From Sphaerolaimus hirsutus (lineage: Eukaryota; Nematoda; Chromadorea; Monhysterida; Sphaerolaimidae), in NCBI GenBank assembly GCA_964036195.1, contig OZ038457.1, forward strand, positions 27,166,787 through 27,230,786: a DNA stretch of 64,000 nucleotides, written 5' to 3'. Shown here piece after piece: positions 33,408 to 44,900 of the stretch (positions are counted from its first letter, which is position 1; every line of letters begins with the position of its first letter). Position numbers and translations under genes: made by a program. The notes under the pieces are model-generated. The model was not told where the DNA came from. It ran no database searches and saw nothing but the letters and a program-made list of their open reading frames with translations.

Positions 33408-33970
33408 AGGGTGCACGCCAGGTCCGCCACCCAAATTCTGAGTCGGTGCCGGACGCCATCTCTCCAGTTGTAGTGGGGGGATTTATTCGAAATTTTGAGG
33501 GCATATACTCGAAACCCACCCACTACTATACACGGGCTGGGGAAGGTCGGCGACCCACCTGAGTGTGGGTCGCCGTATAAATGAATAGTTTTTTGAAAAA
33601 ATCGCTGTCCACGCGAGGTCCGCCACCCGTTGTTTTTTTTGATATAACGGGCTGCTAAACTAAAACTGTTGGGGGGAATTGATCGAAATTTTGAGGGGGT
33701 GTACACGACACCCCCACTACTTTTCACGGAAGGTTGAGCCCCCTGGCGACCTCCCTGAGAGTGGAACAGCGATTTTTTCAAAAAAAAACTATTCATTTAT
33801 ACGGCGACCCACACTCAGGTGGGTCGCCGACCTTCCCCAGCCCGCATATAGTAGTGGGTGGGTTTCGAGTATATGCCCTCAAAATTTAGAACAAATCCCC
33901 CCACTACAACTGGAGATATGGCGTCCGGCACCGACTCAGAATTTGGGTGGCGGACCTGGCGTGCACCCTG
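33408..33970. repeat. Long inverted repeat
   Basis: The arm starting CAGGGTGCACGCCAGGTCCG returns inverted and ends at 33970 (GGACCTGGCGTGCACCCTG). The arms are about 180 bp with few differences and include GGCGACCCACCTGAGTGTG. The ORFs (61-167 codons) lie in the arms. It may be related to 13481-14924 by its CGGACGCCATCTC-type motifs. Confidence 0.8.
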
Positions 33971-34089
33971 TTTACTATCCCTCCGAAGGCACAATTTGCT
34001 ATCTATCTAATGCCACAGAACAGATGGTCTCAGAACAGTTAAATAGATAGTTTGAGTGCTAGGGGTAGATAGATAGCTGGGGGGTGCAC

Positions 34090-34456
34090 TGATACGCACA
34101 TCTGCCCGATATGCACATTTGCCCGTTTTTTTCACTTGACACTTTTTCAAGTGATTTTCAGATATGAGTTAAGTAAAAAAAGTTGCGCAATGACATTAGT
34201 GAACTTTTTTCACTTAACTCATATCTGAAAATCACTTGAAAATATGTCAAGTGAAAAAAAACAGTGAAAAATAGCCATTTTTCACTGTTTTTCACTTGAC
34301 ACATTTTCAAGTGATTTTCAGATATGAGTGAAGTGAAAAAAGTTCACTAATGTCATTGCGCAACTTTTTTCACTTTACTCATATCTGAAAATTACTTGAA
34401 AAAGTGTCAAGTGAAACAAACGGGCAAATGTGCGTATCGGGCAGATGTGCGTATCA
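34090..34456. repeat. Nested palindrome element
   Basis: The ends TGATACGCACATCTGCCCG and CGGGCAGATGTGCGTATCA are perfect inverted repeats. Inside, CACTTGACA...TCAAGTGATTTTCAGATATG blocks alternate in direction four times, so each half is itself a hairpin. There is no coding content. Confidence 0.85.
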
Positions 34457-36450
34457 GGCCTGCCCGAGATAGCTGAGCTTTTAACGAAGGTTACCCACAA
34501 CTGACTAAACCTAACCAAAATACTGAAAAATTCTAGAAATTTTTCTGGCTAGTGCTATTTTAAAAAAGCAACCGTTTAAAAAAGTGGTTGAGAAAAAGCG
34601 TCCTCTTCTTAACAACTGTGTAGCACATCTGCATGTGCATCAATACTAGTAGAGAAGCATTGCTTATCTTATCAACATGATGGCAGTAGCAACTTACTTG
34701 GTACTTGAGCGGTGCTCATGAGTGTGTTCCACTTTTCATCCATGACGGTTTACATGCTCACAGTGTCATCTAAAATTCTCTGTTTTACTTGCTGAAACGT
34801 ATGGTTTTCAAGCCCCAGACATGTTTTTACATGCCAAATTGATATGACACTTTTCATCCCACGGTATAGCAGTAAAGTGCCAAAGTATTACAGTTTGCAA
34901 GCCACAGACATGCCAGATAAATATGCCACATTTCATGTTAAAATATACCAGTTTACTTGCCAAAGAGTCATGGTTTACAAGCCATATGAATTTGTTGTAT
35001 GACACGATTTATGGTTAAATTATAACCATAGATACCATTGATCAAATGCACACGTGGCACAGTAAAAAACGGCACCAGACTCAGCCTTTCCATGCACACC
35101 AGGCACAAAATCAATCATAATCAACGATGCTTACCTACTGACAAAATTGAAGTGTGTACTGCAGGGATATGTTGAATTTTGACCCTTCGAGTGGTTGGAT
35201 AGATAGCTGAGCGGCCTTCAGGATAGATAGATAGATAGCTGGGTGGTTTGGGGGGTAACCCCCCCCCCCATTCGAGACCCCTGGTGTGTAGGATAGGGGG
35301 ACTCAGAACTGATGATGCCTGAACCCCCTACACTCAACGGTCTTTTGGAAATGCTGAAACCATTGAACCACATTGAGGTAAAATTGGTTTTGCTGGATCA
35401 GAATATTTAGAACACATGTAGAACATGCAAAAAAAGCCTTAATGCAAGAAAATCACGTGGTAAAAATTTTTGGTTAGTAAAGTTGGACAGATTGGATGAA
35501 AAGGGGCACATTAAATTAGCATGAAAACCATTGCGAGTACATTGGCACAAACATACAAATTTGGCTTGAAAAGTGGCATTCTTTTAGCAAGTAAAGTGAC
35601 ATACTTTGGATGAAAACCGGCACAGTAAGAGAAGCAAGTAAAGTGTCACACTTAGCTAGTAAAGTGTCACAAAATAACACAAAAACCGCATGTAAAGCGT
35701 ACGGGATGAAAAATGAAAATTGCTCGTGCTCATCTCTCCACGTATTTACTATGGAATCGTGGTGTTCTTATATATTTATACCTACAAATACTATGTAATG
35801 CATTTCTGTATACGTGTATTTTTGGAAAGTGTCTCAACTATATGGTAAAGTAGGATCGTATAGTTGAATTTTTCCCAATTATGGGTGTCTGGCGGGGAAA
35901 GTTTTACCCTTCCGTTTTCCATTTTCTGATTGCTTTGTCGCGAATTTTCTTTTATACCTCTCTGCTTTTCAATTTCTGTCTTCATTTCCTGTTTCTGCTG
36001 CATTTTTCACTTTTATAGCACGATTGTGGCTGACATATGTTACACTGATAGTATTTGTAGGTCTCAGTTCACCGTAAAATTAACGCTATTTTTCTTTATT
36101 TTATGGTTCATTTTTCGAATTTAATTGTGCCTTGGTACTATTTAAATATTATATTATTTGGCTCAGTGTATGGTATTAGATACAAAGTGGCGCCCAGTGC
36201 ATTCAAGTGCAAGAAAACATCGCACACGCAGTGAAACTAGAAATCTGAGAGTAAACCATTTCTAAATCTGGGCAATAGTTTTCCTGTTTCAAATTACAAT
36301 GGGCTGTTTATCACATTATCCATCATTAATGCACTGTGCTTTTGTGTTTTCAGCACTCTTATTTCCCTCAGCCATGCGATGGTTCTGCAAGTTGAATGCA
36401 TGTATGAGAGATAGAAACCTCAGTAATCAGAACACATGCGTCCCTACCTA
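34457..36450. other. No gene seen
   Basis: Scattered GATAGATAGCTG motifs (34465-34480, 35200-35245) match those at 34070, 55200 and 55740-55860. Nothing else is supportable. Confidence 0.5.
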
Positions 36451-37142
36451 CCGTATATCCTCGAATAAGTCCCAGGGGAGTTATTTTTGGCGAGTTATTC
36501 GAGGGGGTGTATTTGAAGGCACAAGTTTTTTTTCGTATTAACCACAACTAGCATTCTAAAAATCTCTGGGAGTTTTATACTTTAAAAAATCCCAGAAAAT
36601 ATAATTAAGTATACCTATATATTTAATTATATTTATATTTTTACTGAGATTTTTCAGAGAGATTTAATTATATTCTCTTTTTGAGAGATTTTCTGAGATT
36701 TTTAAAAATATCAGAAAATTTCTCAAATTCTGATATTTATATTTATTTATATTTTTTCCAGGTTTTTAAGGAGATTTAATTATATTTTATTTGTGAGAGA
36801 TTTTCTGAGATTATATTTAATTATATTTTCTAAAAATCCGCCATTTTTTGGAACGCTAACTACAACGAATGATTGATCAATATATTGTATGAACGGTATT
36901 GAAAATACCTAGTTGAATACAGAAACTTGTAAATCTGAATATATATTCCATAATTCACGCTGGCAATGAAATCATGCTGGTAAACATCAGCTGCAACGGA
37001 ATACTATTTTAAACCTACACACCTACATGGATAGATTTCTCAACCATCAAAGAGGGAAACTTTTTCGAGGGGAAGTTATTTTTTCCTCAGTCAGCTAAAA
37101 GGGGGAGTTTTTCGAGGGAGGACTTTTTCAAGGATATACTGT
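36451..37142. mobile_element. C/G-rich MITE, CCGTATATCCTCG family
   Basis: The left end CCGTATATCCTCGAATAAGT is preceded by TA. The right end reads TTTTTCAAGGATATACTG, with some mismatch. The interior has several GAGATTTTCTGAGATT repeats. The right border is approximate. Confidence 0.55.
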
Positions 37143-37755
37143 CTATAAACACATGCAGATGCGGCATCAATGTCAGAATGTATCTTATTGAAAGAAGTCC
37201 AGTCTAGCTAGTGATAAAAAAGTGCTGGCACTTTGGCGTGAAAAACCAATAGTGCCATGGCAAATGGTGTTTAGTGCCAATAATCCCACTGCCATAGTAA
37301 ATGCCACTAAGCCAAGATTGTGGAAAAATAAATGCACAAAAAATAAAACACCAACAGTGTCAAAGCAAAGAAATGGTGAAAATCACACAGGTGCCATGGC
37401 GCTTTTGCACCACGTGTCCTGTCATATGAACCTTCCTGATGCGAATAACATTCTTGGTCATACAGTTATGCGCTAAAGAAATGGCTCCATGCTAACGCTA
37501 ATCTATTTCGTACATACATATTTCCTCAATAATCTACTCTGACATTTACAGCACTTTTTATACTTAATGTGCAACGCACAAAAGCTTAAACTGCAGCCCG
37601 CACTACCTGAACGTAATTTGACGATTTATATTCCAGCTAAACGATAATATTCTATTCCTATAAAATACATGATAAAACATTAATCTTAAAAATAATACAT
37701 GTGGCCAACTAATATCAATAAAATAATGACGCCAACCAACCATTAATATGTAATT

Positions 37756-38395
37756 GAGGCGTCTAATTCTAAAAGTCGACAAGTCCACAAAATGTGATTT
37801 TGAGTAAATCGCATTTTAAGTTTCGAACCCAATTCCAGGCCCGTGGTGCGTGTCCAATTTGGCTCTCTCATGCTTTTCATTAAGTTCCATATGTTGACAA
37901 TAAAGTGTCAAATTTTCAGCCCCAAATCTCAACGTATATGTGAAAAATGGGGTGTCCATAAAATTCCATTCGGTCAGAGCAAAACTGTTTTGGGAGGGAA
38001 ATGGACTTGTCGCCTTCTTGCACGCGAGAACATTTTTGTTCCCGCCCGCGTTGCGCCTCCCTTATGGGAAATTTATGCGCTTCTCGACTTTTAGAAATCG
38101 GTGCCCATAGTGGACTTATCACATTTCTTGCGTTTTTTTCCCATAAAAAAAGGATGCGCAGGATGGACTTGTCGACTTTTAGCCCAAAACTAAGTGGACT
38201 TGTCGACTTCTTGCCCAAATTTTTTGCATTTTTCCCAAAAAATGTCGAATTTGGCACTATGCCATATGGGCATGTGTGGTCAAAAAATTTATGGAAAATG
38301 ATGAAAAATGTGCGGAAGTAGCCCCAGATGACGTTTCCGGGCCTAACTCGAAATTTTCATATTTGGACTTGTCGACTTTTAGAATTGGACGCCTC
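37756..38395. mobile_element. TIR element with GTCGAC repeats, short copy
   Basis: The ends GAGGCGTCTAATTCTAAAAG and TCTAAAAG-type complement (…TAGAATTGGACGCCTC) are flanked by AATT (37752-37755 and 38396-38399). The interior matches the ends of the 8386-10030 copy, but without the 59-bp array. Confidence 0.88.
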
Positions 38396-38449
38396 AATTA
38401 TTAATGCAGAACTATCTCTAATCATCGCATACTAAAAACGGCCAGCCAC

Positions 38450-39732
38450 ATGACTTGCGTTCACCGGGTGCCACTCTCAGACCCTGCAAAAAGTCCTGAA
38501 AAACGTCAAATGTCGTGCAGAGTGTCAAAAGTCCTGCAAAAATGCTCTGTAAAGCGTTTGCAACTTTGCAGGGCATTTTGCAAGAGATTTTTACATTTCA
38601 CATGGCATTCTACAGGGTGTGGAAGTGCCGCAGGGCACCTTCGTGCTGACTGCAGTAGCATTCAGCTGCATTGCTGGACTGGCCACTGGCTTGGGAGTTG
38701 TCATGGTGTGTGGGTCACTTTTTGTGTTGTCTGTAAGCCAATGCTGTTTCATTTGAGTCTAGATTTGATGGCTGCATAAAGTGGACAAGTAGTTAAGTCA
38801 ATCGACAAACAAACATACAAGTGACAAATATTTTTAATCACAATTTTACTTGTCACTTATGAGTTTTCTTTTAACCTGACTTACTGTCAACTTGACTTAC
38901 CACTTGTCACTATTATCCCCCTTCCTCACTCATTACGTCCAAGATAATGCAATAATGACCCATTCTATGCAACCAACATGCTTTCCCCACCATTATCATT
39001 CCAGCTGCTGAGTTTTCAGAACAGTACACAAAAATATCAATATGATGGTTCATAGTTGCCATTCAGCATTAGTAAGCATATTTTTTAAGAAAAATATTTA
39101 CATCTCCTTTCATGTCTGCCACAAAACAAAAACATCTGCAATTACTTATTCAACTGTACTTTGCACAGATAGACATCAACCAACACGGGTGGGGACTGTA
39201 TCTAGTCCTTCTATCCCTGGTACAAATTCCGCAAATGGATGAGTAAAAACATTTTGGAAAAGAGAAGTGAAATGGGAAGTGAAGTGAGAAGTAAAATAAA
39301 AAGTGCGACTTGAAATGAAAAGTAAAATCATATGAGAAGTGAAATGAGAAATAAAATCATATATGAGAAGTGAAATGAGGAGTAAAATCAGAAGTGAAAA
39401 ATGAAATGAGAATCAAAAGTGAGAAGTAAACAGTGTTAAATCTTAAAAGCAGAGTAAACTGTTCACTTCTCATTTCACTTCTCACTTTTCACTGGTCACT
39501 TCTCGTTTGCCTCCTCCTTTCAGTGCTCACTTCTCACCTCTAAACTGGCTTTTCACTTGTCCACTTGCGGAATTGACCCCTGGTGATCCTGGTGCTGCTG
39601 GTGGCAGTGGGTGTGGTGGGGCCAGAGAGAGATGGGCGCACAAAGAGCAAAAAAGCCATGGCCAAGGCTATGAGAAACACTGCCAAGGCACACACTGGAT
39701 TACTGAAAGCACCGAGTATTACTGGTGAATAA
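38450..39732 (+). CDS. Small predicted two-helix membrane protein
   Basis: Four exons join in frame: 38450-38467, 38634-38705, 39169-39219 and 39583-39732 (96 aa). The protein has two strongly hydrophobic segments separated by a short polar turn (residues about 8-31 and 40-60; DINQHGWG lies between). A basic tail containing GRTKSKKAMAKAM follows. This is a hairpin membrane topology with a probable cytoplasmic tail. I do not recognise the family. Intron 1 is a family A introner and intron 3 is a family B element. The third junction works in frame only with a non-AG acceptor (…CCCCTG before GTGATC). The six-residue first exon is uncertain. The stop overlaps an AATAAA. Alternatively a GTGAAT donor at 39725 could extend the gene. 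Confidence 0.5.
38468..38633 (+). mobile_element. Introner family A in the membrane-protein gene
   Basis: This 166-bp copy starts GTGCCACTCTCAGACCCTG and ends TGTGGAAGTGCCGCAG. It contains the usual inverted arms (CCCTGCAAA, TTTGCAGGG). A phase 0 junction would join …TCVHR to GTFVLTAV…. The upstream exon is very short, so this is the least certain of the in-frame cases. Confidence 0.75.
39220..39582 (+). mobile_element. Family B inverted repeat spanning intron 3
   Basis: The ends GGTACAAATTCCGCAAATGG and CCACTTGCGGAATTGACC are inverted repeats. CCCTGGT occurs at both borders (39215-39221 and 39578-39584), consistent with a target duplication. The interior is made of AGAAGTGAAATGAG units and their complements. 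Removing it joins two halves of one transmembrane helix in frame, but the 3' border is CTG, not AG. Confidence 0.65.
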
Positions 39733-39909
39733 AAGTTTTGTAGAGAAATTACAGCATAACCATACCATACCCAACCCAAAATCTGTGACTAATGGTGCCA
39801 TGGGGCTGGCCCAAAGATGACACTGGTGCTTGACACTCATTTTCCTGATGTGGCTGCCTAAGAAATGCTGTCAAAGAGCATTGGAGCCATCTTCAATCTC
39901 TGCTAAGAT

Positions 39910-40050
39910 TAGGGCTCGAACGATATGACTTTTCAATATCGATATTTGATATTTTTTCAAAATTTTCGATATCGATATTCGATATTCTATATGAAAAAAT
40001 GGTCGATATCCGATATTCGATATTCGATACGATATATCGTTTGAACCCTA
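39910..40050. mobile_element. hAT-like MITE with GATATTCGATAT interior
   Basis: The ends TAGGGCTCGAACGATATG and CGTTTGAACCCTA are flanked by a perfect 8-bp duplication GCTAAGAT (39902-39909 and 40051-40058). The interior is almost entirely a degenerate GATATTCGATAT repeat. It is 141 bp long. Confidence 0.92.
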
Positions 40051-40301
40051 GCTAAGATGGCAAAAGACCAGTGCTAGTAGGGAGTGGGTAGGGGATAACC
40101 TCCAAAAAGCTCCAGTTATCTATTTTGGTATTTATGCTCAGGCAAACTTTTAGCCTATTGGAGCCTGAATCCCAGCAGAAAATTTTTTCATTTATCTGTT
40201 TCTCAACAGGAGTGATTTACTACATATCTATCTGAACACTAGCAAATGTCCAAACTTGTGATACCCCAGCACCTGACACCACTTTTCCTGGCACTTATTC
40301 A

Positions 40302-40700
40302 TTGGTACCCAACTTCTTCCCACCCAAAATTAAAGGCAGAATGGATGAAATCAGTGAGTCAGGCATGAGTGAAATGCCCACCACCACAATCACCCAGCAA
40401 CAATTTATGCAAAAACCAAGCACTGCGTCAATTTGGTGCACTGAGAATTTAAAGCACAGCCCTATCAAAGAATTGAGCAGTTCTGACAACATTGTCAGTA
40501 ATGACATTGTTGTCAGAAAAGACAATATTGTCAGCATTGAGAAAAATGACATTCCTGGGCATACTGATGGCAGTTTTTCTGGCAACATGGGGATCAGATT
40601 GACTCCTGATTTGGACGGTGGTCTAATTCTGACCAGTGTGACAAGTGTGGCAGATGTGGAAAGAATCAGCTTTGATTCCACTACAGATGTGGCATTGTAG
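40302..40700 (+). CDS. Possible exon, unassigned polar ORF
   Basis: An open frame of 132 codons encodes a Ser/Thr/Asp-rich polar stretch with no recognised domain (SSSDNIVSNDIVVRKDN near the middle). It could be a downstream exon of the membrane-protein gene or of a separate gene. I could not settle its splice sites. Confidence 0.3.
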   Translation: MVPNFFPPKIKGRMDEISESGMSEMPTTTITQQQFMQKPSTASIWCTENLKHSPIKELSSSDNIVSNDIVVRKDNIVSIEKNDIPGHTDGSFSGNMGIRLTPDLDGGLILTSVTSVADVERISFDSTTDVAL

Positions 40701-41111
40701 AAATGAGAGGAATGGTAGCCCACACTTATGTGCCTCAATCCTTGGTAGGGTATATTTTACTTTCTTACTACAGGTGCCTTCATTTTCTACACCATTATGG
40801 ATATACTTTATTATTATTTATAGGATATACATATGACCCATTATTAATACCTAGTTTCTGTTAACATGTCATGATATAACTTCAATTCAGACACCAGCTT
40901 GACATATTCCGCACACTTATTATATTTGGTCTGTGAACACTGTGTTTCTCTTGGTGATGGCTAACACATCAGTGCATTGAGAATAAATTAAGATTGAATG
41001 ATACATTAATTTTCATTGTAACACATCCTGCTGTCAGTACAGAAAATGTACAAAAAAATTTTTTGCCAAAAAAAAACATGATACTCAACCAACCCTCAAC
41101 TCAACCAACAC

Positions 41112-41273
41112 ATCTTCACAGCTATCTCACAAGGAAAACCACAATGAAATTGAGCCAGCTGGGGATGTCAGTGATGGTGGACATGGCAGGCAGAGTGGTG
41201 GATTGGGAGCAGCACATGAAACTGCCAGTGTGAGTGACCTGGGCCAAGCTGTGCTACAGTACTACTACAGATG
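41112..41273 (+). CDS. Possible terminal exon, unassigned
   Basis: After an acceptor-like CATCTTCACAG, a frame runs LSHKENHNEIEPAG... to a TGA at about 41273. It is polar and Gly-rich. A phase 0 junction from the ORF at 40302-40700 is possible, but its donor would be weak. I do not recognise the protein. Confidence 0.3.
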
Positions 41274-41943
41274 ATGCTCAAGTGCTACTCAAGTGGTACT
41301 CAACTCAGTGCATGAGCAAGTTCACTTTGTTAATTGACAGTGTTTTTGTTTTGTTTTTGGAGGGTGAGAATTTGGGCGGGTGTTTTTGAAAGAAGTCTGT
41401 GACATTTGAAGGGCCCTTCTTGAAAAGGAACAATTTTGAAAATGTCCTCATTTTTTTCAAAAATATCTCAAATTTCTCAAGTTTTCAGTTTCAGTTCTTT
41501 AAGTATTTATTACAAGTTTTAAGTTTACAGAGTCAACTTGCGCAAGCATTATTAAGCTTGTGATCTCATATTTTGTTGCAATGATGTGATAGATAAGTGA
41601 TCATTTTGAAATTTATGTTAACTATTCGAATTTTACAATTGAATTCTAACCTGATTGCATTTATAACATATTTAGTATAGCATGAAAAGAACGCGGTTGA
41701 CTATGATTTTAAAAAAGCATTTGAAAAATCTCGTGTCAAGACAGCCAAATTACGACAAATGATAAAACAAGCGAACGCAAATTAAGCAGCTTTTGTGTCA
41801 CAGCGAAAAAAAGCACCGAAAGTGTGCATAGGCCGAATGCTGGCGCGAGCGCAAATAAAAGTAACACAGCATTATTATAACATCCACACGGATGAAAGCG
41901 ATAAAAAAGAAAATAGGGAACTTGAGTTGAAAAGGGGTCGCAA

Positions 41944-44900
41944 ATGGCAACAAAATGCGATTACAAGGTGGCGCTTTGTGTTCGGCAAGCCGTGAAAGAA
42001 CATGTGAAATTGCTACAATCAAAATTGCCAGACAACGTTTCCTTGGACGTGATGGACTTTGATAAAGTTCTTGCAAATGGTTTGTTTTTCTGTTTGAATG
42101 CATTCTGTGTTCTGTAAATACCTTAAGCCTGCATTTATTTGGTGACAATTTCGCAAGTGGACCAGTAACAAGAAAATTGGTAAAAAGTCGGCGGACGTCT
42201 CACTATATAATTCTAAATGATGAAATAGATCTAAATATACTAAACGCACACGCCTGAAACACATCACGAAATTTTGGCACCGAGCCAAAAAATAAACGTA
42301 AAACGTTGTCCCAGTAAAAAGCTCGGCCTGGATAAAATCAAGCCTGAACCGAACGGAATCCATCTGTTGAAATTCAAATTTGAGACATAAGAAATCGTAC
42401 CTAAGGGCAACAAAATTGTATTGTGGAAAGTCCATTATCTTTAAAAGTAATAATCCAAGTGACGAATAAACATAAGTGACAGGTGAATGTGTAGCCCCAA
42501 TAATCACCATTAAAATTAACACAAAACTCCTTCGAACGTAGACCAGTCCTGCAGCAGTTCCGCAACGGTGCTGTATGCAGATTGTGACGTCATAGCTGCA
42601 GCTTCCAAGCAAATGCCACAGCTGCAGTTTGTGCAGTGCAGTTGGGCAGGGGTAAATGTGCTTTTCAAGCCAAAACTTGTGGTAGGGTTGGGGACAGGGA
42701 TTGCCGGAGTTCTTTTACGTTTTTAAAAAAACGTTGTTTTATTAAAAAAAACGCAAGCATCGCAACCATTGTTTTAATCTGCAGCCAAATTTTTTTGTAG
42801 TTATTCACCAGGTATTTTGTGAATTGTTTGTCTGCAAGAGCGCAATTTCATATACAAACTACGATTTGTGGTTGTCAATTTTTTCTGGCATTTTAGGGTG
42901 AAGGCTTCCATTTACCCATGCAGTGTGAAATAGCACGCTGTCATATGTTATAAATGAGAAATATTATATGAGACATTGCGCACTCATGTGCAAAAATCTT
43001 GCAAAATTTGCACCCAGTGGATCACTACCAAAAATACCGCTGCCAAAATTTTTTGTGTTTGCATTTTTTAAATGTTTTTAAAACACTTAAAAAAATTCCA
43101 GCCATCCTTAGGTGGATATTTGTGTAGAACTTGTGTTGCTTTTCATTTTAATATGGGTTTGTATCATCTGGAAATCTTAAAACAAACTTTTCCCCTGCAG
43201 TTTCCAACTCCGCCCACTTGGAAACTTGCCAGAATGGGTGGCTTTTTTGGACGACTTATGGCTGAATATGCACTTGGGCATGTGATTGCGAGAGAAAGAC
43301 ATTTTGAAGTTGGCAGAAATGCTCAGAAGGAAAGCTTTTGGTCAGGAAAAGTTCCATAAAAGTTTCAGCATTTTCAAAAGTAAAATGTTGACAATTTTTC
43401 AGGGCAAAGGATTCATTGAGCAACTATCGTGCTTTGTCTGACCTCACAATACTGATTGTTGGTTTTGGAGAGATTGGGAAGGATGGTTAGTGTAAATGCT
43501 GCTTCAAAACTCCTATAAATTTGTAGAATATAACATGGAGGCAGTCCTGCAAAATGTTAAGTGTAAAATACCGTATTACCTCGAATTATCCCCCCCTTGA
43601 ATTAACCCCCCCCCCCTCGAAATACCCCCCCCCCCTAAATTTCGGCTGAGGAAATAATAAACCCCCCCTCGAAATACCCCCCCCTAAAATTGAGTGTAAC
43701 GTGAACGTACATGACAAATACCGCAGTTTGTGATCTGTACTAGGGTTGGAAAAAAATCGATTTTTTTTAACGACCCCGATTTTTTTTTAAAAAGTCGATT
43801 TTTTTTAAAAAAAATCGATTTTTTTAATAAAAATCGCTGGGGTTGAAATTAGCCCCAATTCTCTCTAAAATCGCCTCTAAAGGTAAGAAAAGCCATATAT
43901 TGATAGGGAGTGCAAACTTATGCTTTCTGTTGTAATACAAGTACTGTAGAGCTTAAGAAAAGCTTGAAAGTCAGTTATTTTTAAGTTTCAGAGAAATTAT
44001 CTAGTTATATTTGCAGCGTGGAATACACCTCATCAATCATTTGCGATTTTGTTTGCAGAAATTGCACGTTCTTGCTGAGAACAAAGTAAAAATCATCTTG
44101 GGAGTGAACATGGATGCATTTGCATGAATGTTTGATGTTAAAACACATAGCATAACTATGAATACTTTCTGAAATGATTCAATGCCTACCTTACATGCTT
44201 AAAAGCACACAGAAATGGGTGCTACACCACCAAATTAGTTGAAAAAGTAATGAAAAAGCAAATGATGGATTGCTTGCATGAAAATGCGCGCTTGCGCGCA
44301 AAAAAATTTGCTTTTTACCTAGTGCAAGAGTACCAAAATTTTTCGCCAGCGATTTTTTTTTTAAAAAATCGGTACGGGTGCTGCGATTTTTTTTTAAAAA
44401 AATCGGAATTTTTTTTAAAAAAATCGCTTAAAAAAAATCGCTTGCCAACCCTAATCTGTACTATGCAGAACACACGTTAACACTGATGATTAAGTGACGT
44501 TAGGGAAGGGTTTTTGTGTATATACAGTAATATATGCCTATAAACACATATAAATCTATGTGATTGTTCGATTTTTCTACGTCTGCGTATGGGGAATTTC
44601 TGAAAATTTCTGGCGAAATAATAGACCCCCCCTCGAATAAACCCCCCCCCCCCCCTCGAATTATCCCCCCCTCAAATTTTGCTGGCGAAATAATAAACCC
44701 CCTGGGGGTATTTCGAGGTAATACGGTACCAAATATATTTAAAATGTCATAAATTTGTCAAATGCCATGCAAGATGTTGAAAGTTCAGTAAAATCTATCT
44801 CTTTTTATGAGCGTTTTATATGACATTTGACACTTTACTTTACACTTTACAAGCTGCTACACTGCCACCTAAATATGGTAAATTCCACAAGTGCACAAGT

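Noticed and set aside
33143..34050. ORFs of 123-167 codons
   Set aside because: They run through the arms of a foldback repeat and have mirror partners on the other strand.
42019..42612. 197-codon ORF on the minus strand
   Set aside because: It is antisense to exons 1 and 2 of the dehydrogenase, which match the family on the plus strand. It has no recognised domain.
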